Assembly: GCF_008329965.1 (NCBI RefSeq)
Contig: NZ_CP036150.1
Span: 1,798,001 to 1,862,000, forward strand
DNA length: 64,000 nucleotides
From: Oceanispirochaeta crateris
Lineage (GTDB): Bacteria > Spirochaetota > Spirochaetia > DSM-2461
Direction of reading: 5' to 3'
Under the pieces are notes generated by a model that worked only from the letters and a program-made list of their open reading frames with translations, did no database searches and had not been told where the DNA came from. Numbering within the stretch: the stretch's first letter is position 1; each line of letters opens with the position of its first letter. The translations under genes and the position numbers were made by a program. Shown here piece after piece: positions 54,430 to 62,886 of this stretch.

Positions 54430-54987
54430 TCAGTTCCCTTTATTTTCTACATCGGGAACGGTCTCTCCTGCAAGAGTCTTTTCTATCAGATAGGGATAGA
54501 TCTTCAAGATCATCTCGATATGAATCTGGTTTGGATTTTTCAGATCTTCAAGTTTCCCAAGGGGGTAAAAATAGATCGTTTCATCGTAATCCAAAGGTAT
54601 ACTTTTCATGCTGGTAAAATACCTGAGATTCTCAGGACTCGTCTCCGTGGCGGCTTCTTTTAGCCATATTTCACTCTGAGCCACCAGGATCAGACCGCCA
54701 GGTGTCTTTCTGTAGGGAGTAAAGTGGACTGAAAGTCTAGCCTGATCATTCTGCATGTGTATGGTTACAGGACGGCCGGGAATGGTTAGTTTTTCCAACT
54801 CGGATTGCCACATAACGTTTTGAACATCATGAAACAGTTTGGCTTGAATATGTACGGTTAAAGCCTCTTTGAGGAGCTCTTCCATATTGGCATCAGAAGG
54901 AGCAGAATCCTTCTCCTCCTGAGCCATCATTCCATTCACGAAGAACAATGAAAGAATGAGTCCGATTGTCAGTGTTTTACGCATCAA
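54430..54987 (-). CDS. Hypothetical secreted protein of the ECF sigma operon
   Basis: 185 residues with a signal peptide (about 1-22). The rest is soluble with mixed alpha/beta character, no Cys, and no recognised domain. Its ATG overlaps the anti-sigma stop by 4 bp, so it is co-translated with it. The context suggests a periplasmic partner or target of the sigma/anti-sigma pair. Confidence 0.7.
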   Translation of the reverse strand: MMRKTLTIGLILSLFFVNGMMAQEEKDSAPSDANMEELLKEALTVHIQAKLFHDVQNVMWQSELEKLTIPGRPVTIHMQNDQARLSVHFTPYRKTPGGLILVAQSEIWLKEAATETSPENLRYFTSMKSIPLDYDETIYFYPLGKLEDLKNPNQIHIEMILKIYPYLIEKTLAGETVPDVENKGN

Positions 54988-55553
54988 CGGGATGAGCCCC
55001 CGGCAAAGCTGGCAGTGCGGATAAGCTGAGAATCCCCATGAAGTGCCAGATTCAGGTCCCCAGGCAGACTCAGACTGGATTCCTGGCTGAATAGACTGCT
55101 ATCAGATTGATTGATCAGTGAAAGCATGGCTTCTATATCTTCCCCTGGAATCATCATGTCTCCAGGAGGAACTGACCATCCATCGGAGACAGCAAGAGGC
55201 ATATCCATATAGCTGGCAGAAGGTCCGGGAGAACCGGACATAGAGAAACCTAAAAAGAAAGCCAAAACCGCTGCCGCCGCAGCAGCCATTGAAAAAATCG
55301 GTTTTTTTACTGCTGGTAGAAAAGAATGGACTTCTACATTTTCTTTATGCCGGATGAGCCTCTGTAGATCTTCATAACTTGTAGAGACATCAGGTTCCGT
55401 TTCAGAAAGAAGAAGATCCGACTGAGCTCTGAAGCTCTCAAGAACGGCATGACATTCTTTACAGACATGAATGTGTTCTTCAATTTTCTCTTTCCAGGGA
55501 CTGGAAACCTCACCATCATAATAGGCAGACAACAATTTGTCGTCAGGGCACAT
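54984..55553 (-). CDS. Anti-sigma factor with N-terminal zinc-binding (zf-HC2-like) domain
   Basis: 189 residues from ATG 55553, placed by GGGGGAAG just upstream and overlapping the sigma stop by 11 bp. Cys and His residues CPDD near the N-terminus and HIHVCKECHA (HxxxCxxC) form the ZAS-type anti-sigma domain. One membrane segment lies near residues 90-110 (FSMAAAAAAVLAFFLGF), followed by an extracytoplasmic tail of about 80 residues rich in Ser. It would hold the ECF sigma until an envelope signal arrives. Confidence 0.86.
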   Translation of the reverse strand: MCPDDKLLSAYYDGEVSSPWKEKIEEHIHVCKECHAVLESFRAQSDLLLSETEPDVSTSYEDLQRLIRHKENVEVHSFLPAVKKPIFSMAAAAAAVLAFFLGFSMSGSPGPSASYMDMPLAVSDGWSVPPGDMMIPGEDIEAMLSLINQSDSSLFSQESSLSLPGDLNLALHGDSQLIRTASFAGGSSR

Positions 55554-56058
55554 AGACTTCCCCCTTATCAAGGATTTCACTCAGTTTCTGTCTGGCACGA
55601 AAGACACGTATTTTAACATTTCCTTCAGATATTTTCAGAATTTCTCCAATCTGCTTGTAGTTGAGGTTGGCGTATTCCTTTAAGGTCAGCACCACCCGCA
55701 TCTTATATGGCAGCTTCATAAGCGCTTCCTGAATGAGTTTTTTTGACTCATCCTCCATAAGCCCCTTCTCACCCTGATTGATCACCTCGGGTTTGGGCTC
55801 ATGATAATGTTTCTGATAAGCGTTCCTCTCCCGGCCCTTCCTCTTTTCATGATTGTAAGCCAGGTTTTTTACAACACGGATCATCCAGTACTTCGCTTGT
55901 TCTCCAGGTGGAATCTTATCCATCCGTTCATAGTAACGGACAAATGCCTCCTGGCAAAGGTCTTCACTAACTTCCGTACTGCCCGTAATCCTGTAAGCAA
56001 CACGTATCAAAACAGGGTAAAAATCTTTATATGCTAGCTCAAAGTCGTCAGACACCAA
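55543..56058 (-). CDS. ECF-type RNA polymerase sigma factor
   Basis: 171 residues. Region 2 shows LCQEAFVRYYERMDKIP and region 4 KLPYKMRVVLTLKEYANLNYKQIGEILKISEGNVKIRVFRARQ in pattern, typical of the SigE/RpoE-like ECF group. The start is TTG 56058 (or the GTG one codon on), with GAGGG upstream. It is followed by its anti-sigma gene with an 11-bp overlap. It should turn on its own operon, which reaches down to the transglutaminase-like gene. Confidence 0.92.
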   Translation of the reverse strand: MVSDDFELAYKDFYPVLIRVAYRITGSTEVSEDLCQEAFVRYYERMDKIPPGEQAKYWMIRVVKNLAYNHEKRKGRERNAYQKHYHEPKPEVINQGEKGLMEDESKKLIQEALMKLPYKMRVVLTLKEYANLNYKQIGEILKISEGNVKIRVFRARQKLSEILDKGEVYVP

Positions 56059-56112
56059 GATCTACCCTCTCATCATTAAAACATGTAATCAGAAATGCTG
56101 TTACATGAAATT

Positions 56113-57528
56113 TCATTTTTTTTTCCATTTTGGACCGTCAGGAGAATCGATGATCTGAATTCCCTGTTCCAACAGCTGATCGCGGATTTCGTCAGACCTC
56201 TTAAAGTCTTTATTTTTACGCGCTTCCTGCCGCTCAAGAATGAGTGCTTCGATATCCTTATCAAGATTATCGGACTGATCATTGTCTTCTGGAACTTCGT
56301 CCAGTTTCAGTCCAAGGATTCTATCCATATCCATGATGAGAGTCAGTTTCTCAGCGGTAGTAAGTTCTTTATTCTTCAAAAGGCTCCAGAGATCGGCCAG
56401 GGCTCTGGGAGTATTGAGATCGGCGGCCATATGGTCCTGAAAATCCTTTAGAACAGCCTTTCCCGCCTCTGACAGAGTAGAAAGTTCTCCGGGAGTAGCC
56501 TCTTTTTTCATAATCGCAATTTTTCGAACAAGTGACTCTCTGGCGGAACGGGAGGCATCCAGGGATTCCCAAGAAAAGATCAGTTGCGAACGATAATGGC
56601 CTCCTAAAAGGAAATACCGGTAATCCAGAGGATCATAGCCCTTGTCAATTAGATCCTGTAAAGTGATAAATCCACCCTTGGATTTTGACATTTTTCCGTT
56701 TTTCATGAGAAGAAACTCATTATGAAGCCATACATTGACCCATTTGCAGCCATTGGCGGCTTCTGACTGGGCGATTTCGTTTGTATGGTGAATGGGAATA
56801 TGGTCCACACCGCCGCAGTGTATATCAAAATGGGGTCCCAGGTATTTGCAGCTCATAGCCGAACACTCTATATGCCATCCGGGATAACCCTTTCCCCAGG
56901 GAGAATCCCAGGTCATGGCCTGATCCTCAAACTTGCTGTTGGTAAACCAGAGAACAAAATCGGTGTAATTCTTTTTATTTTCGTCGACAGCCACACGGGC
57001 GCCATGCTGAAGATCCTGGTTTTCAAGATTTGCCATACGGCCGTATTCTGGAAATTTTGCCGTATTAAAGTAAACATTCCCTCCAGCGACATAGGTGTAT
57101 CCCTTGTCTTCCAGGGTTTTAACCATATCGATCATATCCTGGATGTGCTCGGTAGCCTTGCACACTTGAAGGGGTGTCTTAATATTCAGTCTCTGGGAAT
57201 CTTTAAAAAAAGCGTCCGTAAAATGCTTGGCAATATCCCAAACCGTCATGCCCTGCTCCCGGGCACTCTTGATCATCTTATCTTCGCCATCGTCGCCGTC
57301 ACCTGTAAGATGCCCCACATCTGTCACGTTCATGACATGATTGACCTTGTAGCCGGCATATTCCAGAGTCCTACGAAGAACGTCTTCATATGTATAGGCC
57401 CGCATATTACCAATATGGGCATAATTGTAAACTGTGGGTCCACAGCAATACAGTCCAACTTGTCCCTCAACAAGGGGGCGAAAGTCCTGCAGGAGCCGTC
57501 CATCCGAATTCATCAGTTTCAATTTCAC
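56113..57528 (-). CDS. cysS: Cysteine-tRNA ligase
   Basis: 471 residues, starting with GTG 57528 about 8 nt after GAGGT. CGPTVYNYAHIGNMRAY carries the zinc Cys and the HIGH motif, and KMSKSKGGF is the KMSKS loop. GGVDHIPIHHTNEIAQ and the C-terminal helical domain are normal. It charges tRNA-Cys. The ECF sigma gene follows 54 nt downstream; murB is divergent. Confidence 0.96.
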   Translation of the reverse strand: MKLKLMNSDGRLLQDFRPLVEGQVGLYCCGPTVYNYAHIGNMRAYTYEDVLRRTLEYAGYKVNHVMNVTDVGHLTGDGDDGEDKMIKSAREQGMTVWDIAKHFTDAFFKDSQRLNIKTPLQVCKATEHIQDMIDMVKTLEDKGYTYVAGGNVYFNTAKFPEYGRMANLENQDLQHGARVAVDENKKNYTDFVLWFTNSKFEDQAMTWDSPWGKGYPGWHIECSAMSCKYLGPHFDIHCGGVDHIPIHHTNEIAQSEAANGCKWVNVWLHNEFLLMKNGKMSKSKGGFITLQDLIDKGYDPLDYRYFLLGGHYRSQLIFSWESLDASRSARESLVRKIAIMKKEATPGELSTLSEAGKAVLKDFQDHMAADLNTPRALADLWSLLKNKELTTAEKLTLIMDMDRILGLKLDEVPEDNDQSDNLDKDIEALILERQEARKNKDFKRSDEIRDQLLEQGIQIIDSPDGPKWKKK

Positions 57529-57629
57529 AAATATACCTCACTGTGTTGCCATGTACGGGCAGTCCATTTATCATTGTAGATGTGTACAAATTAATCGATT
57601 TGAAGAGAAAAATCAACATCAGAGGTTCC

Positions 57630-58517
57630 TTGAGAGAACAGGAATCACTAAAAAACCTCACAAGCTTCCGCCTTGGCGGAAAGGCTGATCTATATGCCGA
57701 GCCTTCTGATGAAGAAGATCTTCTGCATCTGCTTCGAGCCCTGAAAGAGATGGAAATTCCCTGGTTTATCCTGGGAGGAGGAGCCAATATCCTCATATCT
57801 GACAGGGGAATCAGAGGCATGGTCATCTCTATGACCCGACTGGATTCGATAAGTAAAAAAGAAAGCTCTTTGACGCTCGGTGCGGGACTCCCCGTATCGG
57901 ATGGTGCAGCCTATGCCGCCGACAAGGGGCTCAAAGGCCTGGAGTTCATCTATGCCATGCCCGGTTCCGTAGGAGGAGCCCTCTGGATGAATGCCCGCTG
58001 TTATGGCGGTGAGATAGCCGGGATACTGAAAGGTGCCACCATCATCAATGAAAATTTGGAAAGAGAGTATGTCCCATTCAAAACAAATGAGTGGAACTAT
58101 AAAAAATCCCCATTCCAGAACAGGAATTGTATTATACTATCTGCCGAGTTCTCTTTGGAAAGAGCTGTCCCTTCCGATCTCTGGATAGAGATGAAAAGAA
58201 TACGGAAAGACCGGGAAGACAAGGGACATTTTCGTGCCCCCTGCGCTGGTTCAACCTTTAAAAATAACAGGGCCTTTGGTGCACCTTCTGGACAGATCAT
58301 CGAAGATGCCGGACTGAAGGGATATAGAATAGGCGGTGCAGCCGTATCAGATTGGCATGGAAATATCCTTATCAATGAGAAAGATGCAACGGCGGAAGAG
58401 TTGGACAAACTGATCAAGTTTGTTCAAGAGAGAGTTCAGGAGAAGACTGGGTTTCTTCTGGAACCTGAGGTAATCAGGGTTGGTGACTGGAGGTCAATTG
58501 ATGCAGAATCTGATTGA
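57630..58517 (+). CDS. murB: UDP-N-acetylenolpyruvoylglucosamine reductase
   Basis: 295 residues from TTG 57630, chosen for AGAGG 5 nt upstream; TTG 57600 is an alternative, and the frame is open to 57390. LTSFRLGGKADLY, ILGGGANILISDRGIRG (FAD), GLEFIYAMPGSVGGALWMNA (catalytic region) and AGSTFKN (late Ser) are conserved, and the C-terminal Glu lies in the LLEPEV end. It makes UDP-N-acetylmuramic acid for peptidoglycan. Its stop lies inside the next gene. Confidence 0.92.
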   Translation: MREQESLKNLTSFRLGGKADLYAEPSDEEDLLHLLRALKEMEIPWFILGGGANILISDRGIRGMVISMTRLDSISKKESSLTLGAGLPVSDGAAYAADKGLKGLEFIYAMPGSVGGALWMNARCYGGEIAGILKGATIINENLEREYVPFKTNEWNYKKSPFQNRNCIILSAEFSLERAVPSDLWIEMKRIRKDREDKGHFRAPCAGSTFKNNRAFGAPSGQIIEDAGLKGYRIGGAAVSDWHGNILINEKDATAEELDKLIKFVQERVQEKTGFLLEPEVIRVGDWRSIDAESD

Positions 58518-59847
58518 AAACCTGAAAGAGTATCTGGATCCTGTCAATGACGGTCAGCTCCGGTCGGTTCTGGATGAACTGAGTGCCGCTGAAATCGCCG
58601 AAATCTGGGACAATTTTTCCAATGAAGAGAGTCTTAGAATATTCGCCCTCATCCAACAGGACAAAAGAAGTGACCTCATATCCGAGCTCCACATCTATGA
58701 ACAGGAACATCTCATCAGAGAGCTCTCGGAGGGAATCACAAAGACTCTTTTAAATGGAATGGAACCGGATAATCTTGTAGACCTGATTCAGTCGGTCAGC
58801 CCGGAGCTACGCTCTGCCGTTTGGGAACAGCTGAGCGAAGAGACACGGAGAGAGACAACGTTTCTACTACGCTTTGACGAAGATGATGCTGCAGGTATCA
58901 TGACTCCCAGGTATGCGGCCATCCTTGGGGGAATCACAGTCGCCCAGGCTCTGAAATTCATCCGGAAAACGATGGATGAAATGGAAACCATTTACTACTT
59001 GTATGTGGTTGATAAATTAAAGAGGCTCAATGGGGTCGTCTCCCTCAAGGACATACTCAGAGCCAATGATTCGGACCGGATTGAAGATATCATGATCCGC
59101 AAGGTCATATATGTTCACGATGATACAGACCAGGAAGAGTCTGCCAGAGTTCTTGAAAATCACGGTTTACTGGCTCTTCCCGTAGTGGACCGATTTAACA
59201 GACTCCTGGGAATCATTACCTTTGATGATGTAATTGATGTCATCAGGGAAGAGCAGACAGAAGATATCTATAAGATGGGAGCCATGGGTGGAAACACAAA
59301 TAGTTATCTGGAAACCAGCTCATGGGGTCTGGTAAAAAAGCGTATTCCCTGGCTGATCATCCTCCTCGTGGCAGGAACTATCACGACAAATGTACTCCAT
59401 CTCTATCAAGACTTACTTCTGGCAGCCGCATTTTTGACACTTTTTATACCGGTTATAACGCAGACAGGGGGAAACTCGGGAACTCAGTCATCCACTTTGA
59501 TGATTAGAGGACTGGCAACAGGAGAGCTTCACTTCAGGGATATTGGGAAGGTCATGCTCAAAGAGATCATCGTGGGCCTGTTTTTGGGAATAACCACGGG
59601 AGTTGTCATTTTAACCAGAGCCTACTTCACCCCTCCGGGAATAGAATTTCTACCAGCTATAGCCATTGCCATATCCTTGTGCAGTGTTGTAATTTTTGCC
59701 ACAGTTTTGGGCGCCTTTGTCCCCATGCTGATCCACAAGATTGGATTTGACCCGACAGTAGCTGCTGGCCCCCTGATGTCGACAGTCATTGATGTGTGCG
59801 GACTAACCATTTTCTTCGAAGTATCCAAGAGGATTCTCACCCTGTGA
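58501..59847 (+). CDS. mgtE: MgtE-type magnesium transporter
   Basis: 448 residues from ATG 58501, placed by GGAGG 7 nt upstream; it overlaps murB by 17 bp. The MgtE N-domain (about 20-130) is followed by tandem CBS domains (about 130-255, with IMTPRYAAI and GIITFDDVIDVI) and five C-terminal membrane segments with the signature TQTGGNSGTQSSTLMIRGLA. A Mg2+ channel gated by cytoplasmic Mg2+. The stop shares a GTGA with the next gene. Confidence 0.94.
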   Translation: MQNLIENLKEYLDPVNDGQLRSVLDELSAAEIAEIWDNFSNEESLRIFALIQQDKRSDLISELHIYEQEHLIRELSEGITKTLLNGMEPDNLVDLIQSVSPELRSAVWEQLSEETRRETTFLLRFDEDDAAGIMTPRYAAILGGITVAQALKFIRKTMDEMETIYYLYVVDKLKRLNGVVSLKDILRANDSDRIEDIMIRKVIYVHDDTDQEESARVLENHGLLALPVVDRFNRLLGIITFDDVIDVIREEQTEDIYKMGAMGGNTNSYLETSSWGLVKKRIPWLIILLVAGTITTNVLHLYQDLLLAAAFLTLFIPVITQTGGNSGTQSSTLMIRGLATGELHFRDIGKVMLKEIIVGLFLGITTGVVILTRAYFTPPGIEFLPAIAIAISLCSVVIFATVLGAFVPMLIHKIGFDPTVAAGPLMSTVIDVCGLTIFFEVSKRILTL

Positions 59848-60839
59848 AACAGCGTTCTTCAGAAACGGAGATTGAGTTCTACAAGAATCATGTTTCCCGG
59901 GTTGAAGTGGATGCAACGACAATAGAAATCAACCCCTCGAGCCGGCTGTATTTTGCCGGTTCCTGTTTTGCAGAGAACCTTTTTTCCTACTGGCAGGAAC
60001 ACTTTCTCTCGGGAGCCCTATCTCCTTTTGGCAGTACCTATAACCCTGTTTCTCTGCGAGACAGCCTCTGCCTGATTTGTGAATATCAGGAAGTAAAAGA
60101 AGAGGATCTTTTTCTACATAATGAACTCTGGCGGCATCCCCTGTTTAATACTCTTATGGCCGATAAGACAGCATCGGTAGTAACGAGCAGAATCAATAAA
60201 AGCCTCATGAATCATAGGCTTCTCTTGCAACAAAGTGACTTTCTTATTCTGACCCTGGGAACAGCCTATGTGTATGAAGAGATTAAAACACATAACATTG
60301 TAAATAACTGCCATAGACGACCATCTACTGAGTTTCGAAGGTACGCTCTAACAGTCGAAATGATAGTAGAAGCTCTGGAAAGCCTGATGAAGGCTGTGAG
60401 AAAAATAAATCCGGGAATAAAACTGATTCTGACCCTGAGTCCAGTCCGGCACCTGAGGGATAAAGCCTCTGAGAACTCCCTGAGCAAGGCTCTTCTGCGC
60501 TGCGGCATAGAGGAGTTTTTAAACCGGGACCATGATTCTGAATACTTCCCGTCCTATGAAATTCTGCTAGATGAGCTACGGGATTACCGTTGGTACACAG
60601 AGGATCTGGTACACCCCTCTGATGCGGCATTGAAGTATATTATGTCCCGTTTTTGTGAGTCCCGGGGAAATGATGCCCTAAAATTATATTTAAAAGACTC
60701 AGAAGCTCTGAGCCGGATGAATCGCCACAAGGTTCTTCATCCGGACACAGAAGAGGGAAGAAATTTTATGGCGTTGAAAGAAGCAAAAAAACAGGATTTT
60801 TTAAAAAAATATCCCTTTACCACTTTAAAAGATTTCTAA
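59844..60839 (+). CDS. GSCFA-domain protein
   Basis: 331 residues from GTG 59844, which overlaps the mgtE stop; the frame is open to 59796. FAGSCFAENLFSYWQ is the motif that names the GSCFA family, and the TLGTAYVYEE and YRWYTEDLVHPSDAALKYI blocks follow, the latter holding the DxxH pair. The fold is SGNH-hydrolase-like, so an esterase or acetyl-transferase-like role is likely, but no substrate is known. It is the third gene of the murB-mgtE-GSCFA series and meets the convergent HDAC-like gene with a 4-bp overlap. Confidence 0.85.
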   Translation: MKQRSSETEIEFYKNHVSRVEVDATTIEINPSSRLYFAGSCFAENLFSYWQEHFLSGALSPFGSTYNPVSLRDSLCLICEYQEVKEEDLFLHNELWRHPLFNTLMADKTASVVTSRINKSLMNHRLLLQQSDFLILTLGTAYVYEEIKTHNIVNNCHRRPSTEFRRYALTVEMIVEALESLMKAVRKINPGIKLILTLSPVRHLRDKASENSLSKALLRCGIEEFLNRDHDSEYFPSYEILLDELRDYRWYTEDLVHPSDAALKYIMSRFCESRGNDALKLYLKDSEALSRMNRHKVLHPDTEEGRNFMALKEAKKQDFLKKYPFTTLKDF

Positions 60840-61840
60840 AGACGTCTTCTCAACACCCATTTTAAGAATTGAGTATGAATCTCCCAGGATGAGGCCCCAT
60901 ATCCTCCGGCGGCTACCCAGGCAGAAGGAATCTGTCGGTCTTCCAAGTAATGATAGAGGGTCTGGTCCCGTTCCAGCATCTGCTCTTTGGTCATGGATAT
61001 AAGATTTGTCGAAGGAAGTTCATCCTTTTCGTAGGGATCCACACCGCCGACGACAAGGACCAAATCCGGACGGCCCTTGTGTTCCAGTTCGTCCAGGGCT
61101 TTCATCAGCCGAGGGATGTACTCGCCCTCTTCTCCTGCTTCAATAGGAATATCCACATCCCCGGGAAACCAGGAGGGGTTAAGACTGCCGTCTTCCATCA
61201 TCTTTGGTGAATCCAGCGGCCAGCCTTTGGCCATATGAATGCTCAAAGTGGTTATATCATCATGAGAGGCCATGACTTCGGCTGTCCCGTCTCCCCGATG
61301 AGCATCCATATCTACAATCCAGGCGGTCTTAAACAGCCCCTCAGAATGGGCCCTTAAAATAGCCACAGCAATATCATTAAGAAGGCAGAATCCATGACCG
61401 AAGTCTGGATGCCCATGATGCATACCTCCCCCCAGGAAGTAACAAAACCCGGTCTCCAAAGCCTTGGAAATGGACGCGTAAGTCCCCGAAATAATGGTCA
61501 TTACATCCTCAATGATTCCTCCCAACTCCGCAGAAGCATCTTCAGGATCATACCTGTTAAAGTTGCCCTGCTCATCTAAAAGTTCATAGGCTTTGATGAG
61601 AGTCTGAGTCTGTTCCTCGCCGAAAAGGCGGTCCAGATATCCACGATTATGAGCCCTCTCCAGATCCTCCCTGTTAATGACAGAGGGAATATCATGAATG
61701 TACCACTCCTTGGATCTTGAGCCCAGAATCGGATCTTCAAGAAGAGCTTTGATTGTATTTGTTTTCCGGCTGTCCAGGGATGGTATTTGAATTCCGTATT
61801 TTGGAAATGTGATTTTGGCATCAGGATTATAAATTAGCAT
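60836..61840 (-). CDS. Histone deacetylase-like amidohydrolase
   Basis: 334 residues of the arginase/deacetylase fold. LGGGMHHGHPDFGHGFCLLND supplies the HH pair in pattern, VDMDAHRGDGTAEV the zinc ligands Asp and His (with Arg where HDACs have the second His), VVGGVDPYEKDELP the third ligand, and AAGGYGASSWEIH the catalytic Tyr. Bacterial members deacetylate acetylpolyamines or proteins. GGGAG lies 7 nt before the ATG. It follows the SET-domain gene by 50 bp on the same strand, an unusual pairing. Confidence 0.87.
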   Translation of the reverse strand: MLIYNPDAKITFPKYGIQIPSLDSRKTNTIKALLEDPILGSRSKEWYIHDIPSVINREDLERAHNRGYLDRLFGEEQTQTLIKAYELLDEQGNFNRYDPEDASAELGGIIEDVMTIISGTYASISKALETGFCYFLGGGMHHGHPDFGHGFCLLNDIAVAILRAHSEGLFKTAWIVDMDAHRGDGTAEVMASHDDITTLSIHMAKGWPLDSPKMMEDGSLNPSWFPGDVDIPIEAGEEGEYIPRLMKALDELEHKGRPDLVLVVGGVDPYEKDELPSTNLISMTKEQMLERDQTLYHYLEDRQIPSAWVAAGGYGASSWEIHTQFLKWVLRRRL

Positions 61841-61890
61841 TGTTCAACTCCCGGTTAATATTTTTCCTCTGCTAGAGGTTTTTCAATTTA

Positions 61891-62514
61891 TCAGAAAAGT
61901 ATAAGCTCCCGGAAGCCTCCGGACCAGTACTCTTCTCCATAATCTACTGAAAACTGGGAACCTGAGCGAATATATTGTTGTACCACAAAAAAGATAACCC
62001 ACCGGTTGTCTACAAGGGTGTGTTCCACAACCAGGTTCGGATCAAAACTGTGATTGACATAACGCAGCTCATTTCCCATTTTCAGAGCATTGACCTCGTA
62101 AAGAACATCTTCATACCAGGCATCGGGGTAATCCCAGGTATAATCCGTATCATACCTCACCGGCTCCTCTATGCTCTCAGGATCGAGGATTAGATCCTCT
62201 CCGGACTGAACAAGACCGGCATACTCAGATAGAAAATCTCCGGGTTTCATATCGACTGCGGCAAATAAGCCGTATCCAACATCCTCCGAAACCTTCTGTA
62301 TTGAAACAGGAGCCATAAAAGCCTCCTCGATCTTACCATGATAATCTGCGTGAAGAGTCTCAAACTCCTCTTGATTATCCAGATAATAGGGCGACTCTTT
62401 CTGGTCTCTTGAAAAAACAGGAACATCCTTGTAAACAGACCTTGAAATATAGTCTAATCCCTGGGATTCCATAAACCGGCGACGAGAATCGGGAGTTTCA
62501 TATTTTTCCGACAT
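61891..62514 (-). CDS. SET-domain protein (putative protein lysine methyltransferase)
   Basis: 207 residues. GYGLFAAVDMKPGDFLSEYAG opens the SET domain, LRYVNHSFDPNL is the RFxNHxC-like core (NHS in place of NHS/C), and VDYGEEYW the catalytic YxxDYG-like block. The zinc-binding Cys of post-SET regions are missing, as in most bacterial members. TAGGAG lies before the ATG and includes the TAG stop of the small secreted ORF. Substrates are unknown. Confidence 0.87.
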   Translation of the reverse strand: MSEKYETPDSRRRFMESQGLDYISRSVYKDVPVFSRDQKESPYYLDNQEEFETLHADYHGKIEEAFMAPVSIQKVSEDVGYGLFAAVDMKPGDFLSEYAGLVQSGEDLILDPESIEEPVRYDTDYTWDYPDAWYEDVLYEVNALKMGNELRYVNHSFDPNLVVEHTLVDNRWVIFFVVQQYIRSGSQFSVDYGEEYWSGGFRELILF

Positions 62515-62523
62515 TCACAGCTC

Positions 62524-62760
62524 CTAAAAAAAGCATTGACCTTGGGGATCACCATCACGACAGGATTCATAGGATATGCCTTTTGAATAGCATCCCGTTG
62601 GCAGATCCAACCGACAATACAGCCAATCACTGGATTGCGTAGTGTCCTGGGCCAATAAAGACCTGATGACAACATTATTAAAGTAACTAAATGCCAGACT
62701 CAAAGCAACAGACAGCAGAAAAAACAGAACGTTGACAGGACGGGATAAGGATTTTTTAAT
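62524..62760 (-). CDS. Small secreted cysteine-containing protein (start unclear)
   Basis: An uninterrupted frame of 78 codons read from ATT 62760 to TAG 62524. It opens IKKSLSRPVNVLFFLLSVAL, a textbook basic-plus-hydrophobic signal peptide, and continues with a soluble part holding four Cys (YCR, GCY, SCR, QCF). There is no in-frame ATG, GTG or TTG before the signal core. ATG 62776 lies in another frame and would join this frame if one base in the A-rich run near 62761 were absent, so a frameshift, an ATT start or an assembly error are the options. The TAG sits within the ribosome site of the SET gene, so the two are probably co-transcribed. TATAAT lies upstream near 62796. I do not recognise a family. 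Confidence 0.55.
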   Translation of the reverse strand: MKKSLSRPVNVLFFLLSVALSLAFSYFNNVVIRSLLAQDTTQSSDWLYCRLDLPTGCYSKGISYESCRDGDPQGQCFF

Positions 62761-62886
62761 TTATTTTGTCTTTCATATGAGAATTTAAGGACATATTATA
62801 CAATTTTTTGGTATTTTAGTTTGAGCTTTTAGAACCTTTCTCATCAATTGATTTATCCCTCTATATTCCCTATTCTGTTAATAGTT

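Noticed and set aside
56785-57579. A 264-codon open frame on the plus strand inside cysS
   Set aside because: cysS on the other strand has both the HIGH and KMSKS motifs. The antisense frame has no ribosome site and no recognisable domain.
62848-62886. TTG start 62848 for the J-domain-like protein
   Set aside because: The TTG fits as part of a -35 box (TTGATT) with TATTCT 17 nt on, and the 13 extra residues form an isolated hydrophobic run without a ribosome site. ATG 62887 is preferred, though a short membrane anchor cannot be fully excluded.
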